Shown piece after piece: positions 35,496 through 45,474 of a DNA stretch of 64,000 nt. Every line of letters begins with the position of its first letter. Positions within the stretch are counted from its first letter, which is position 1. Below the pieces are notes generated by a model. It was not told the origin of the DNA, ran no database searches, and saw only the letters and a list, made by a program, of their open reading frames with translations. Where the stretch lies: positions 806,001 through 870,000 of the forward strand of contig NZ_CP084296.1 in the NCBI RefSeq assembly GCF_020271745.1. Reading direction: 5' to 3'. Made by a program: the position numbers and the translations under genes. Source of the DNA: Providencia alcalifaciens. Its GTDB lineage: Bacteria; Pseudomonadota; Gammaproteobacteria; Enterobacterales; Enterobacteriaceae.

Positions 35496-35658
35496 ATACA
35501 CGTCCTCTCACCTTATTTATTTAACTTAAGGATAACTGAGTGTTTTCCATTCAATTATCCTTGTTATTCTTCAAATAATTTTTTATTTAAAAAACGATCA
35601 ACACATTGATGACAAAATCATTATTGATATGATTTTTAAAGAATTATTTAATTTTAAT

Positions 35659-35668
35659 GACCTAGGTC
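35659..35668. promoter_or_regulatory. Palindrome GACCTAGGTC, candidate RpiR operator
   Basis: A perfect 10-base palindrome about 110 bases before the PTS start. A related half-site GACCT recurs at 35678-35682. It is the only strong symmetric element in the gap between the RpiR gene and the PTS gene. The assignment rests on position only. Confidence 0.45.
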
Positions 35669-35777
35669 TTAATCTATGACCTGAGATAATATTTAAAACC
35701 GTAACATCATTTCATTTAAAAAACCCAGTGCTAGTATTCCAGTTAATTTCAATAATTCTTCGTCATTAGGAAAAAAT

Positions 35778-37334
35778 ATGGCTAAAAGAAAATTCGGTGA
35801 GTCAATCCAGCGCTTTGGTCGGACACTGCTCCTGCCAATCGGGGTTCTGGCTCCAATTGGTATGATACTGGGGATCAGTGGGGCATTAGTGCAAACCTAC
35901 ATGATTGCTCGATTCCCTTTCCTCGGCAATGAAACCGTTAACGCATTACTTGTCAGCATCCGTTCTATTGCGGGCGTTATCTTCGACAACATCCCATTAC
36001 TGTTCGCCATGGGGGTTGCCTACGGCATGAGCCAGCGCGATAAAGGGATCGCGGTCTTCGCCTCCGTTGTCGGTTACCTTTCGTTGATTATCACCATGAA
36101 TATTTGGTTGGTACTCACGGGTAAATTGGCGGATCCGGCGATTATGGGTCAAGTGGGACAGATTAAGGTTTTAGGTATTCAAACCTTAAACATCAGTGCC
36201 GCAGGGGGGATTATTACAGGGTTAATTGGTGCATGGGCCACCGATAAATTCTATAACCTCGAGCTGCCAACCGCCTTCGCCTTCTTCTCGGGTAAAAAAT
36301 CGGTTGCGATCATCATGGTCGGCTTAATGATCATGGTCGGTGGTACATTACCGTTTATCTGGGAAGTATTAGTTCAAGGCTTGATGAAGCTTTCCGCCGT
36401 CTTCCTCAGTCCTGTCGGTCCATTCTTTACCGCAGGGGGTGAACGTCTGTTTATTCCATTCGGGTTACACCACGTTTGGAACGTTCTATTTAGATTTACC
36501 GAAGCGGGTGGTACCTATGTTATTGATGGACAGACCTTTGTCGGTGTTGTTCCAGCCTTAACAGAAGTGTTATTTAAGCAAGGTCCAAGTAGTGAATACT
36601 GGGCAATGATGCCAAGCCTGACGCGCTTTATGGCGCAGCAACAAATGCTAGTCACGCTGTTCCTGTTCCCTGCCATTGCATTAGCTATCTATAAAACATC
36701 GAAAAAAGAGAACCGTGCTGAAGTTAAATCGATGTTGGTGACCATGGTATTAACTGCGATGCTCGGTAACGTGACCGAACCACTCGAATTTACCTTCGTG
36801 TTTATCGCACCGCTGTTGTACTTAATCTATGCCATCATCGTCGGTATTGGTGCAGTGTTGTTGTCATTCGCTGGCGTTGCTATCGGGTATATCCGTGGAA
36901 CTGTGTTTGACTTCACTATCTTTGGTTTGTTGTACGAGCACACTAACTGGATATTCTTAGTCTTGATTGGTGGCGGTTTAGCCGTAGTGACTTACTTCAT
37001 CTTCTACTGGGCGATTATCAAATTTGATATCAAAACCCCAGGTCGTGAAGAGTCGAGCAACCTGAAAAACACCTTAATTAAAGAAAAACGTTATGGCGAA
37101 ATCGCTGAGATCCTGGTTGAAGCCTTAGGCGGTAAAGAAAATATTCGTAACGTAGACAACTGTATTACCCGTATGCGTATTGATGTCGCAGAAGTGAATA
37201 AAATTGATAAAGATTTAATGTTGGAATCAGGATGTACCGCATTCTTCTTTCCATCGGCAAACCACGTCCACGTAGTGTATGGACCTAAAGTTGAATTTGT
37301 TCGCAACGCTGTTGATGAGTTCATGAAGAAATAA
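35778..37334 (+). CDS. PTS EIIBC permease, glucose/GlcNAc/maltoside family
   Basis: A 518-residue PTS transporter. EIIC (about 1-410) has about ten membrane helices and family segments such as PFGLHHVWNVLFRFTEAGG and LGNVTEPLEFTF, whose Glu is part of the sugar site. The cytoplasmic EIIB domain (about 435-515) has the phosphorylated Cys462 in DNCITRMR. No EIIA domain is present, so it probably uses the general EIIA-Glc. AGGA precedes the ATG. The lyase gene follows by 8-11 bases. The sugar is unknown; partnership with a fumarase-superfamily lyase is unusual for this transporter family. Confidence 0.9.
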   Translation: MAKRKFGESIQRFGRTLLLPIGVLAPIGMILGISGALVQTYMIARFPFLGNETVNALLVSIRSIAGVIFDNIPLLFAMGVAYGMSQRDKGIAVFASVVGYLSLIITMNIWLVLTGKLADPAIMGQVGQIKVLGIQTLNISAAGGIITGLIGAWATDKFYNLELPTAFAFFSGKKSVAIIMVGLMIMVGGTLPFIWEVLVQGLMKLSAVFLSPVGPFFTAGGERLFIPFGLHHVWNVLFRFTEAGGTYVIDGQTFVGVVPALTEVLFKQGPSSEYWAMMPSLTRFMAQQQMLVTLFLFPAIALAIYKTSKKENRAEVKSMLVTMVLTAMLGNVTEPLEFTFVFIAPLLYLIYAIIVGIGAVLLSFAGVAIGYIRGTVFDFTIFGLLYEHTNWIFLVLIGGGLAVVTYFIFYWAIIKFDIKTPGREESSNLKNTLIKEKRYGEIAEILVEALGGKENIRNVDNCITRMRIDVAEVNKIDKDLMLESGCTAFFFPSANHVHVVYGPKVEFVRNAVDEFMKK

Positions 37335-37345
37335 AAGGATATATG

Positions 37346-38716
37346 ATGAGAGCCTTATATGATTCTAAGAGTAAAACCATCGATGACCGCGGTATAAAAG
37401 CCCTGTTATCGGATGAGGCCAAATACAATACTTGGCTGATGTTTGAATCCATGTTAGCTCAAGCGCAAGCTGAAGCGGGGTTCATTCCCCAATCAGCGGC
37501 CGATGAAATTAAAGAAAAAGCGGTTATTGAGAACATTGATTTCGAAGAAATGAGCCGCATTTACCAAAAAATTGGGCACGGCTTCGTTCCCTTCTTAAAA
37601 GTCTTGGTGAATGCGTGTTCTGAAGAGAGTGGTAAATATATCCATTACGGAATTACCACCCAAAATATTCAGCAAAGCTCGCAGCTGTACATGATGAAAA
37701 CGGTACATAATAAATTTATGTTGCTGTTAGGTGAGATCATCGAAAACCTGTCGGGTCTTGCTGAAAAAACCAAGCATATGGTGATGCCGGGCAGAACCCA
37801 TGGACGCCACGCTATCCCAATTACTTACGGTTACAAAGTGTCCGTATGGATCAGCGATTTCATCGACTGCTACCAGCGTATGAAAGAGTGTGAAAAGCGC
37901 GTATTTACCATCATGATGGGTGGCGCAGTAGGTGCGTTTAACTCCATGCCGGGAATTGGCTTAGAAGTGCAAAAACGCGTTGCTGAACTGACGGGTATGC
38001 ATGCAATGGAAGTTCCATCGCGTAACCTAAGCACCCATAAATTAGAGTACATGGCGAACTTAGCGCTGATGGCGAATATCTGCCATAAAATCGGGGAAGA
38101 AGTTTACAGCACGACGCTGGAAGAAATAGCGGAAGTGTCTGAAGGCTTCACCAAAGGCACTGTGGGCAGCAGCACCATGCCACACAAAATCAACCCGAAA
38201 CTGGCGAAAGGGATTATTGCTAACTCTCAAAAACTGTATTCATTACCGAGTGTTGGGATGTATTCTGCCGTCAGACCGTATGAGGGTGATAGCAGCTCTT
38301 ACATGTTATTCGATGGGCTTATCGAAGAAGCGTTAGAACTGACCACTGAAATTTTATTAAGAACTGAAGAGCTTTCGAGAACTCTGGTACCTCATGAAGA
38401 GAGAATGCTGCATAACGTTCTGAGAAATAAAGGGTTAGATAATACTGAATACGTGATGATGAAAATGGCTGAGAAACTAGGTAAAGATAAAGCACACTCA
38501 TTACTGTATGAAGAAGCTATCAAAACCGCAGCGGATGGCGAGGATTTCTACACTAACCTCACCAAAAATGAAACCATTACAGCAGCATTTAGCAATGACG
38601 AAATCAAAGCGATGCTCGACCCTCGTTCCTATATTGGTTTGTCCGTTGAGATTGCAGAAAAAGAAGCGAAACGTGGTTTAGCTGCAGCCCAAGAAATTAA
38701 ACAACTTTATCAGTAA
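37346..38716 (+). CDS. Fumarase/aspartase-superfamily lyase (adenylosuccinate lyase-like)
   Basis: A 456-residue cytoplasmic enzyme of the superfamily that eliminates fumarate from succinyl-N compounds or cyclises carboxymuconate. The mobile signature loop GSSTMPHKINP is at about 274-284 with the catalytic Ser, and MPGRTHGRHAIPITYG carries the conserved His region. The usual TSxD-type substrate segment reads GITTQNIQQS, so the substrate probably differs from adenylosuccinate. ATG 37346 is six bases from AAGGA; ATG 37343 is also possible. It is cotranscribed with a PTS permease and followed by a strong terminator. It is not purB or argH by context. A role in splitting fumarate from an imported N-aspartyl sugar phosphate is speculative. 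Confidence 0.85.
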   Translation: MRALYDSKSKTIDDRGIKALLSDEAKYNTWLMFESMLAQAQAEAGFIPQSAADEIKEKAVIENIDFEEMSRIYQKIGHGFVPFLKVLVNACSEESGKYIHYGITTQNIQQSSQLYMMKTVHNKFMLLLGEIIENLSGLAEKTKHMVMPGRTHGRHAIPITYGYKVSVWISDFIDCYQRMKECEKRVFTIMMGGAVGAFNSMPGIGLEVQKRVAELTGMHAMEVPSRNLSTHKLEYMANLALMANICHKIGEEVYSTTLEEIAEVSEGFTKGTVGSSTMPHKINPKLAKGIIANSQKLYSLPSVGMYSAVRPYEGDSSSYMLFDGLIEEALELTTEILLRTEELSRTLVPHEERMLHNVLRNKGLDNTEYVMMKMAEKLGKDKAHSLLYEEAIKTAADGEDFYTNLTKNETITAAFSNDEIKAMLDPRSYIGLSVEIAEKEAKRGLAAAQEIKQLYQ

Positions 38717-39190
38717 TTATTCGTTTAATAATTTAACTTAAAGCTGTTATTTGAAGCCGCCATTTAAAAAATGGCGGCTTTTTTTTGGTTATAAAAATAT
38801 AAATGTTGCTAAATAATAGAAAAATAATTCATTACTTTTAATTAGTCATTAATACTTAAAAAATAATTAAAAAGAATGACTGTTAATGAATAATGTGAAT
38901 TTGTTATCACTTCTAGTTTATTCTCAATAAATTTATCTAAATTTTAATTCCTATATTTAAAAGCAAAAATTAATTTAATTCCCAACATAAAATTATCATT
39001 TGATTTGTTCTTTTCGCGTTCTATTAATCTGCAAATGATGTGACTAGCCAGTCAATAAATCTACTTTTCCGATAAATAAAAAGATTTTGCGATGATGCTC
39101 AAGTATTTATTTTTATAAAACACAGATTATCTCTGCGATTCTGTTTTTGATTCTTAATGATGGTTTTTGATTGATAACAAAGGTATCAGA
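38717..39190. other. Intergenic region before the autotransporter
   Basis: About 470 bases: the lyase terminator (38754-38787), then a strongly AT-rich stretch that presumably holds the autotransporter promoter. No clear operator or RNA gene was found. Confidence 0.4.
38754..38787 (+). terminator. Terminator after the PTS-lyase operon
   Basis: AAGCCGCCATTT (38754-38765) pairs perfectly with AAATGGCGGCTT (38769-38780), followed by T8. Confidence 0.95.
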
Positions 39191-42100
39191 ATGAACAAAG
39201 CACATAAATTTGCGTCATCTTCTCGTTATAAAAATAAAGCTGCAATAAATAAAAATATTTTTCAGCTTTCTATTATTACTTCTGCGCTGTTATTTTCCGG
39301 CTATACGCTGGCTTACTCTGAAACAGGGCAACTCGGTGATAAAAATAGCTGGGAAAGCCAAGAATATAAAAATGACTGGGGTTTAGCCGCCATGAATGCC
39401 TCCAGTGCTTATGCGCTGGGATATCATGGGCAAGGCGCTAAAATCGGTGTTATGGATTCCGGTGCGTTATTATCCCACCAAGAGCTGAGTGGCGCCCGCT
39501 TCCACGCGGTCAAAGCCAAAGGGGAGTACGGCTCCACAGGGATGCGTTATCCTCAAGAATTAGGTGGTCATTATGAAAAAGGGCAAGCCTTCGATGTGAC
39601 TGGCGATTGGATCAAAGGCGTGAATGACACTCACGGTACCCACGTGACAGGCACCGTCGGTGCTAACCGTGATGGCGAAGGCATGCACGGCGTTGCATGG
39701 GGCTCTGATGTATATATGGGTAACACAGGCGCTACCGACAGCAATAACTACGGTCCTTATCAAGATTATCAATATTTCTATACTGGCTGGAAAGCCATGG
39801 TGGATGCCGGCGCCCAAGTGATCAATAACAGTTGGGGCACTAACCCAAGAATTATTGATGCTGGGAAAACTGTCGGTCCTGATGGCGGTAACACCACCGT
39901 ACATTTACCCGTTGATACCACCCAACAAACTGAGTACGAATATTTCTACTTCAAAAAAATCTACGGGGATAATCCATCCTTTGTGGATGCTGCCTATGAT
40001 GCCGTGAAAGGCACCAATGTTGTTCAAGTCTTCACCACGGGTAACCGCGATTTTAAAAACCCGTACTACCGCCCTCTTTACCCTTATTTCAATCCACAAG
40101 CTGAGAAACATTGGATTGCCGTTGCTGGATTAAAACAGACAGCAGACAAAACAGGCTATGAAATTGAAGGCATGTTTAACGAAGCAGGAAATGCCAAATG
40201 GTGGACAGTCGTTGCCCCTAGCCGCTATATCTATTCCAGCGTTGTGGATGCTGAAGGCAATCCGGGTTGGGATACCTTTAGTGGTACTTCAATGGCAGCA
40301 CCACACGTCACCGGTGCCATGGGCGTTTTAATGTCTCGCTATCAATCCATGAACGCCCTGCAAGTTCGTGATGTGATGTTCACGACTGCCAACCGTTACA
40401 ACCCAGATGGTAGCCTCTATAAAGGCTGGACATCGGCGGATGGGGTACCGGATGAGCGCTATGGCTGGGGTACACCTGATCTCGAAAAAGGCATGTATGG
40501 TCCTGGTCAATTCTTAGGTAAATTCGAATACCAACTGGATGCTGTACCACTTGATGTCTGGACAAACGACATCAGCCAAGCGGCGTTAGATCAGCGTGAA
40601 ACCGAAGATTTGGCGTGGTTAGCCGATTATAAAGCCCACGGTATTGATGCTGGTGGTGATTACAATCTTGGTACCGATTTCGTGGTAAACGATGGCAACC
40701 CAGACCCAACTTCCCACATTGTTGATAAAGAAGATGCTAAAAAATGGCGTCAGGAATATTACCAAAAACGCGCTGAGGCGATTCAAGCCAAAATCGATGC
40801 TGGCTTGTATGATGGCGCTTTAGTCAAAGCGGGTGAAGGCACATTGGTGATGACGGGGGATAACACCTACCGTGGCGGTACAACCGTCGAACAAGGCTCT
40901 CTGTATGGTTTTACTGAATCCTTTGGTACTGCGGACGTGAACGTTAACGGCGGCTCGGTGAGTGTCCTTAATCGCTATAATGACCAATTTACTCAAAAAG
41001 GTCAGTTAGTCTCCAATGAAAGCCATAAAGCCAATATCAACATCAACGATAAAGGGACCTATTTAGTCACTGTAGGTCATGATGTAAATATCGGTAATAT
41101 GACATTAAATCAAGGCGCTAAGCTGGATGTTGCTGCCGATAACATTGGGCAACTGAAAGACGTTTATCTGAATGATAATGCCATCAAAGGCACCGTGAAT
41201 GCAGATAACTTAGCGGATAACCGCGCTAAAACCAAAATGCTTGCCGCAAATGCCAATAATGCTGCCACAGATGATTATGCGCTATTCCAAAAAGACGTTT
41301 CCGTAAAAGATAACACTATTACGGGCTCCCTGAGTAAAAAAGCGGATACCTCATTTGCTTCATTTGCCAATAATGAAAATGGTCGTTCGATTGCTAATGC
41401 ACTAGAAAGTAACGCGAAAGGTCAGCTATTTGATGCCACGCTACCGATGAGCGAACGTGACCTTCGAGACACTTATCAATCACTCGGTAGTGATATGTAC
41501 CTGAATGCGAATAATGCCAGTGTGGTGAACGTATTGGGCTTAACTCGTACCGTGAAAGATCAGGCTATCGGTGTCGGCCATGGTCGCTATGCTAATCTTG
41601 AAAATAGCAATGCGCGCATCTGGATGACAGGCGTCGGTCAATGGGGCAACCTTGACTATGGTTACAGCAATATGGATACCGATTTCTACGCAGCGTTAGT
41701 CGGCGCAGAAATTGATGTCGCGGAGCACACCAAAGCAGGTCTGTTCTTTGGGGCGGGCTCATCTAAATACAAAGCCCATGAGTACGGTAAAATTGACAGC
41801 AATGACCTGCATGTTGGTGCCTACGGTGTATCTAATATCCAGAATGTAGCTGCGGTTAATTATGGTATCACTCATACAAACCAAGACAGAGATGCGAAAC
41901 GTACTCTGTGGGTGGGTCAAGAGTCAGGTTATAACTCCACCAGCTATGATGCGAAAATCACGCAATTCTTCATAGAAGGTGCCTATACCCAACTGAATAA
42001 TGACCGATATTCTGTTGAGCCTTATGCTGGATTTAACTGGCTGCATGTCACCAGCGACAATCTGCATGAGCAAGTGGGCAATATGCAATTTACCACCAAA

Positions 42101-42424
42101 ACAGATAACCAAGATATCCAAGTTGGTACCGTTGGTTTGCGTGGTGGTTATCCATTCAGCGCGGGTAATGTGAATCTCACACTGAAAGGTGACGTATCTG
42201 CGAGCCATTTATTTGGCGATACTCGCCCAGAAGCGATGTTGTTCCTGTCAGATACTGGCGAAGCCAAAATTCGTGGTGGCAAGTTAGATAACTTATTCGG
42301 TGTAGGCTTAGGGGTTGATGCTCAGCTGAATAAATCCACGACTTTCGGTGTTTCTTACCAAGGTCAATATAACAGTGATGTCAGTTCTAGCGGTGTGAAC
42401 GCGACATTAAAAATTAACTTCTAA
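39191..42424 (+). CDS. Subtilisin-type autotransporter serine protease
   Basis: A 1077-residue type Va autotransporter. An extended signal peptide (about 45 residues, basic start, SGYTLAYS near the cleavage site) leads to an S8 protease domain with catalytic Asp89 (MDSG), His148 (THGTH) and Ser367 (GTSMAAPH). A passenger repeat GEGTLVMTGDNTYRGGTT follows at about 555, then a beta-helix-like stem. The last 270 residues form the autotransporter barrel, ending KINF with the terminal aromatic residue. ATG 39191 has AAGG eight bases upstream; the frame also opens at TTG 39167. Related enzymes include Serratia Ssp and Bordetella SphB1, which process surface proteins. Its own substrate is unknown. 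Confidence 0.93.
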   Translation: MNKAHKFASSSRYKNKAAINKNIFQLSIITSALLFSGYTLAYSETGQLGDKNSWESQEYKNDWGLAAMNASSAYALGYHGQGAKIGVMDSGALLSHQELSGARFHAVKAKGEYGSTGMRYPQELGGHYEKGQAFDVTGDWIKGVNDTHGTHVTGTVGANRDGEGMHGVAWGSDVYMGNTGATDSNNYGPYQDYQYFYTGWKAMVDAGAQVINNSWGTNPRIIDAGKTVGPDGGNTTVHLPVDTTQQTEYEYFYFKKIYGDNPSFVDAAYDAVKGTNVVQVFTTGNRDFKNPYYRPLYPYFNPQAEKHWIAVAGLKQTADKTGYEIEGMFNEAGNAKWWTVVAPSRYIYSSVVDAEGNPGWDTFSGTSMAAPHVTGAMGVLMSRYQSMNALQVRDVMFTTANRYNPDGSLYKGWTSADGVPDERYGWGTPDLEKGMYGPGQFLGKFEYQLDAVPLDVWTNDISQAALDQRETEDLAWLADYKAHGIDAGGDYNLGTDFVVNDGNPDPTSHIVDKEDAKKWRQEYYQKRAEAIQAKIDAGLYDGALVKAGEGTLVMTGDNTYRGGTTVEQGSLYGFTESFGTADVNVNGGSVSVLNRYNDQFTQKGQLVSNESHKANININDKGTYLVTVGHDVNIGNMTLNQGAKLDVAADNIGQLKDVYLNDNAIKGTVNADNLADNRAKTKMLAANANNAATDDYALFQKDVSVKDNTITGSLSKKADTSFASFANNENGRSIANALESNAKGQLFDATLPMSERDLRDTYQSLGSDMYLNANNASVVNVLGLTRTVKDQAIGVGHGRYANLENSNARIWMTGVGQWGNLDYGYSNMDTDFYAALVGAEIDVAEHTKAGLFFGAGSSKYKAHEYGKIDSNDLHVGAYGVSNIQNVAAVNYGITHTNQDRDAKRTLWVGQESGYNSTSYDAKITQFFIEGAYTQLNNDRYSVEPYAGFNWLHVTSDNLHEQVGNMQFTTKTDNQDIQVGTVGLRGGYPFSAGNVNLTLKGDVSASHLFGDTRPEAMLFLSDTGEAKIRGGKLDNLFGVGLGVDAQLNKSTTFGVSYQGQYNSDVSSSGVNATLKINF

Positions 42425-42439
42425 TTCAGTTAATTAAAA

Positions 42440-42482
42440 AAGGGCGAAGTCAATTTTATGTTGATTCCGCCCTTCGTTTTTT
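42440..42482 (+). terminator. Terminator after the autotransporter gene
   Basis: AAGGGCGAAGTCAA (42440-42453) pairs, with small mismatches, with TTGATTCCGCCCTT (42461-42474), followed by a T-rich tract. Confidence 0.85.
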
Positions 42483-42505
42483 CGATAAATACCGCTTTAT
42501 ATTGA

Positions 42506-43453
42506 TCAACGCATTGCTTGGATTTCAGAGTGAGATAAGCCTGTAATTTGGCTAATGATATCAATATCTAAGCCTAGTCTTAAACTGGTCAAAACTTGGG
42601 TATAAATGCGTTGTTTCGTGTTCGCTTGTTCTTCTCGTTTAGCTTCTTGTCGAGCTTCTTCCCAAGCTTCTGCTCTTCCTTTGATTACCCCTTCATTTCT
42701 TAAACGATCTGCAATGCTCATAACGGTCTCCTGATATCCTTCGGTTTTTTCTATTAATGTTTTGACTATCTTCTTGTATGTCGGCGTATCCATCACACTA
42801 AACAGATAGTTGATGATTAAAATAACGTCGTCGCGATGGTTTTCGTTCTCCTTGATCACCTGCGCTAAGCGCTTTGACAGCACCATAAGGTCATCTTTCA
42901 GGGATGAGTGTTTGAGAACTAACTCCAACGCGGCAACTTTTCGGTGATTCACAAGTTCATCGTCACTTGCCACTGTTACATCCACTAACGGCAGGGGATT
43001 ACAATACAAATCATGCGCTAAATCAGACCACTCAAAGCAATCCGTCCATGATTGGGAATAAGGATAAGGGGATTGATTCCCATGATAAAACAGGATGGGA
43101 ACCACCAACGGCAAGGTTTGGTACCCCTGCTGCAAATGCTGATTCATCGCGCAGAATGCGTAATGCATCAGCCGCCAGCCCATCAGCTTATCGGGGGAAG
43201 ATTGGTGCTCCACCAAGAAGTAAAAATACCCCTTACCCTTGAGTGTTTGAACGGAATAGAGCATGTCCGAGAAACGAGAGCGCAATGTTTTATCTACAAA
43301 TGAAGCACTGGCCAACTTCAAGGTATCAAAATTGCAGAGGTGCTTAATGCGATTAGGAAGATGGACTTCAAAAAAATCCCGCGCATTATCCACTTTGCTC
43401 ATAAAGCCTTTAAAGGTTGAATCATGAGGAGCTACAATTGATTGGGTCGCCAT
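42506..43453 (-). CDS. Rpn-family recombination-promoting nuclease / putative transposase
   Basis: A 315-residue protein of the Rpn (YhgA-like, PD-(D/E)XK) family. The N-terminal PHDSTFKGFM start and the nuclease core with SDMLYSVQ and YFLVEHQSS (Asp and Glu-x-Gln positions) are typical, as is PLVVPILFYHG. A charged helical C-terminus (EAWEEARQEAKREEQ) and a final GLSHSEIQAMR tail are also family features. E. coli RpnA is a DNA endonuclease that promotes RecA-independent recombination. The gene stands alone between the autotransporter and the ugp operon. It appears complete, with no inverted repeats around it, so it is not within a recognisable transposon. Confidence 0.92.
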   Translation of the reverse strand: MATQSIVAPHDSTFKGFMSKVDNARDFFEVHLPNRIKHLCNFDTLKLASASFVDKTLRSRFSDMLYSVQTLKGKGYFYFLVEHQSSPDKLMGWRLMHYAFCAMNQHLQQGYQTLPLVVPILFYHGNQSPYPYSQSWTDCFEWSDLAHDLYCNPLPLVDVTVASDDELVNHRKVAALELVLKHSSLKDDLMVLSKRLAQVIKENENHRDDVILIINYLFSVMDTPTYKKIVKTLIEKTEGYQETVMSIADRLRNEGVIKGRAEAWEEARQEAKREEQANTKQRIYTQVLTSLRLGLDIDIISQITGLSHSEIQAMR

Positions 43454-43596
43454 CTCGGCCTCGTCTTAGTTCATAAGATGACGAGATACTAACCAATATT
43501 TTCGGGAGAGTGAGAAAAAGTTAGTCCTAATTAACGAGAATTACTTGACAGTCTAACTCATTGCTTTTAATGAAATTATTTACTTATTCCAGCCAT

Positions 43597-43635
43597 AAAA
43601 AAACACCCCAATCGGCGTATTGCACATTGAGGTGT
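43597..43635 (-). terminator. Terminator of the ugp operon
   Basis: On the minus strand ACACCTCAAT (43635-43626) pairs with ATTGGGGTGT (43612-43603), with one G-T pair, followed by T-rich sequence. It is 27 bases past the ugpQ stop. Confidence 0.85.
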
Positions 43636-43661
43636 GATTCAAAATAAACGAATTTTTTAAT

Positions 43662-44405
43662 TTATTCTGCGGGGAAATTTGGACCGATTAAATCAATACG
43701 ATCAGTACAAATGGCATCAACGCCCCACGCTAATAATAATTTAGCGCGTTCGGGGTCATTCACCGTATACACCAGAATATATAAGCCCGCTTGCTTCAAT
43801 AGCTCAACCCGAGCTTTATCCAATAAAAGATGGTCTAAATGGATAGAAACGCATCCCAAACGCGTTGTCAGTTCACGCCAATCCTCTCGCCACTCTTCCA
43901 GTAATAAACCGCGTGGCAATTCAGGTGCTGCGGCTTGGGCCGCTTCAAGGGACTCAATGGAAAATGAAGAGAGTAACGGTGCAGTTTGTCCTTCCCATAA
44001 TTGTCGAGCCGCTAATGCCACCACGGTTCCTGTCTCACTTTCCAAACCGGTGGTTGGCTTAATTTCAATATTCGCCATCATACGATGTTGTTGGCAACGC
44101 TCAGCCACTTGCGATAATAGCGGCAAATGCTCGTTGGCAAATTCTTGGCTATACCAGCTACCCGCATCAATATTGACTAACTGGCTCCAATCAAAATCCC
44201 CTGCAACCCCATGCCCATTACTCGTGCGCTCAAGGGTATCATCATGCAGAAGGAAAATTTGACCATCACGGGATAATTTGGCATCAAACTCAATCATGGT
44301 ATGACCATATTTCGCCCCAACATCGATAGCTGCAAGCGTATTTTCAGGCGCTAATTTACCGCCACCACGATGGGCGACAATTTTAGGGTAAGGCCAAAGA
44401 TTCAT
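43662..44405 (-). CDS. ugpQ: Glycerophosphodiester phosphodiesterase UgpQ
   Basis: A 247-residue cytoplasmic enzyme that hydrolyses glycerophosphodiesters to glycerol-3-phosphate and an alcohol. The GDPD signature [18 protein letters not shown] (about 10-27) is clear, with [10 protein letters not shown] and [11 protein letters not shown] behind it and CTDRIDLIG at the end. No signal peptide is seen, unlike periplasmic GlpQ. It overlaps ugpC by 4 bases and is the last gene of ugpBAECQ, handling phosphodiesters taken up by the transporter. Confidence 0.95.
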   Translation of the reverse strand: MNLWPYPKIVAHRGGGKLAPENTLAAIDVGAKYGHTMIEFDAKLSRDGQIFLLHDDTLERTSNGHGVAGDFDWSQLVNIDAGSWYSQEFANEHLPLLSQVAERCQQHRMMANIEIKPTTGLESETGTVVALAARQLWEGQTAPLLSSFSIESLEAAQAAAPELPRGLLLEEWREDWRELTTRLGCVSIHLDHLLLDKARVELLKQAGLYILVYTVNDPERAKLLLAWGVDAICTDRIDLIGPNFPAE

Positions 44406-45472
44406 AAACGGTGTCCATATTGAGTATCAAAAAAATGCTGATGAGCTTCAGGAAGATGAAGCCATAACGTGGAGCCAATCTGAGGGCGATGCTCGTGCCC
44501 AAGGCGCACAATTACTTTTTGCCCTGCCCACTGACCATGCACTAAATTATCAGCACCTAATATTTCAAGGGTCTCAACGACCAGCGGGATCCCCCCGGAT
44601 GACTCAGAACCTAATTGTAAATGTTCCGGTCGAATACCTAACGTTAGCGCATGCCCTACCCACTGTAAATACGTTCTACCTAACGGTAATTGCATTTCGC
44701 CACCGAGTTCAAAACGAGAGCCATCCGAACTCAATTTTCCTTCCAGCAAATTCATGGCAGGAGAGCCAATAAAACTCGCCACAAAACGGCTGGCAGGACG
44801 CTCATACACATCTACAGGTGAACCGATTTGTTCTGCAACGCCTTTATTCATCACCATCACTCGCTGCGCCAAGGTCATCGCTTCCACCTGATCGTGAGTC
44901 ACATACAAGCTGGTGGTTTTTAAACGACGATGAAGCTGTTGCAGTTCAAGGCGCATCTGCACCCGCAACTTTGCATCAAGGTTGGAAAGCGGTTCATCAA
45001 ATAAAAATACGGCGGGATCACGAACAATAGCTCTTCCCATTGCGACCCGCTGACGTTGACCACCAGAGAGTTCTCTTGGCAGGCGCTTTAATAAGCCCTC
45101 AAGCTCTAAAATTCGTGCCGCATCCGCCACTTTTTGGCGAATAATCTCTTTTCCTAGCCCTCGAATTTTTAGCCCCCACCCCATATTTTCTTCGACGCTC
45201 ATATGAGGATAAAGGGCGTAATTTTGGAATACCATCGCAATGCCACGCTCTTTGGGTTCTAAATGCGTGACCCGCGTTCGGTCAATCCAAATATCCCCGC
45301 TCGTCACTTGCTCTAGCCCTGCCACCATACGTAATAGCGTGGATTTACCACACCCAGAGGGCCCTACCATCACAATAAATTCACCATCTGACACATCCAC
45401 TGTCAGCGGTTTAATCACTTGATTTTTTCCGTCCCAACTTTTGGTGACGGCTTGAAGTTTTAATTCTGCCAT
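44402..45472 (-). CDS. ugpC: Glycerol-3-phosphate ABC transporter ATPase UgpC
   Basis: A 356-residue ATPase of the MalK/UgpC class. Walker A is GPSGCGKST, the signature LSGGQRQR, Walker B VFLFDEP, and the switch His lies in [12 protein letters not shown]-terminal OB-fold regulatory domain (about 240-356, with [10 protein letters not shown]) follows. It energises uptake of glycerol-3-phosphate and glycerophosphodiesters. It starts 2 bases after ugpE and overlaps ugpQ by 4. Confidence 0.95.
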   Translation of the reverse strand: MAELKLQAVTKSWDGKNQVIKPLTVDVSDGEFIVMVGPSGCGKSTLLRMVAGLEQVTSGDIWIDRTRVTHLEPKERGIAMVFQNYALYPHMSVEENMGWGLKIRGLGKEIIRQKVADAARILELEGLLKRLPRELSGGQRQRVAMGRAIVRDPAVFLFDEPLSNLDAKLRVQMRLELQQLHRRLKTTSLYVTHDQVEAMTLAQRVMVMNKGVAEQIGSPVDVYERPASRFVASFIGSPAMNLLEGKLSSDGSRFELGGEMQLPLGRTYLQWVGHALTLGIRPEHLQLGSESSGGIPLVVETLEILGADNLVHGQWAGQKVIVRLGHEHRPQIGSTLWLHLPEAHQHFFDTQYGHRL

Positions 45473-45474
45473 GC

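Noticed and set aside
38893..38912. TGTGA...TCAC resembling a CRP site before the autotransporter
   Set aside because: The half-sites are eight bases apart, not the required six, so it does not fit the CRP consensus.
43711..44262. 183-codon plus-strand frame opposite ugpQ
   Set aside because: Antisense to a clearly recognised GDPD gene; composition is that of a shadow frame.
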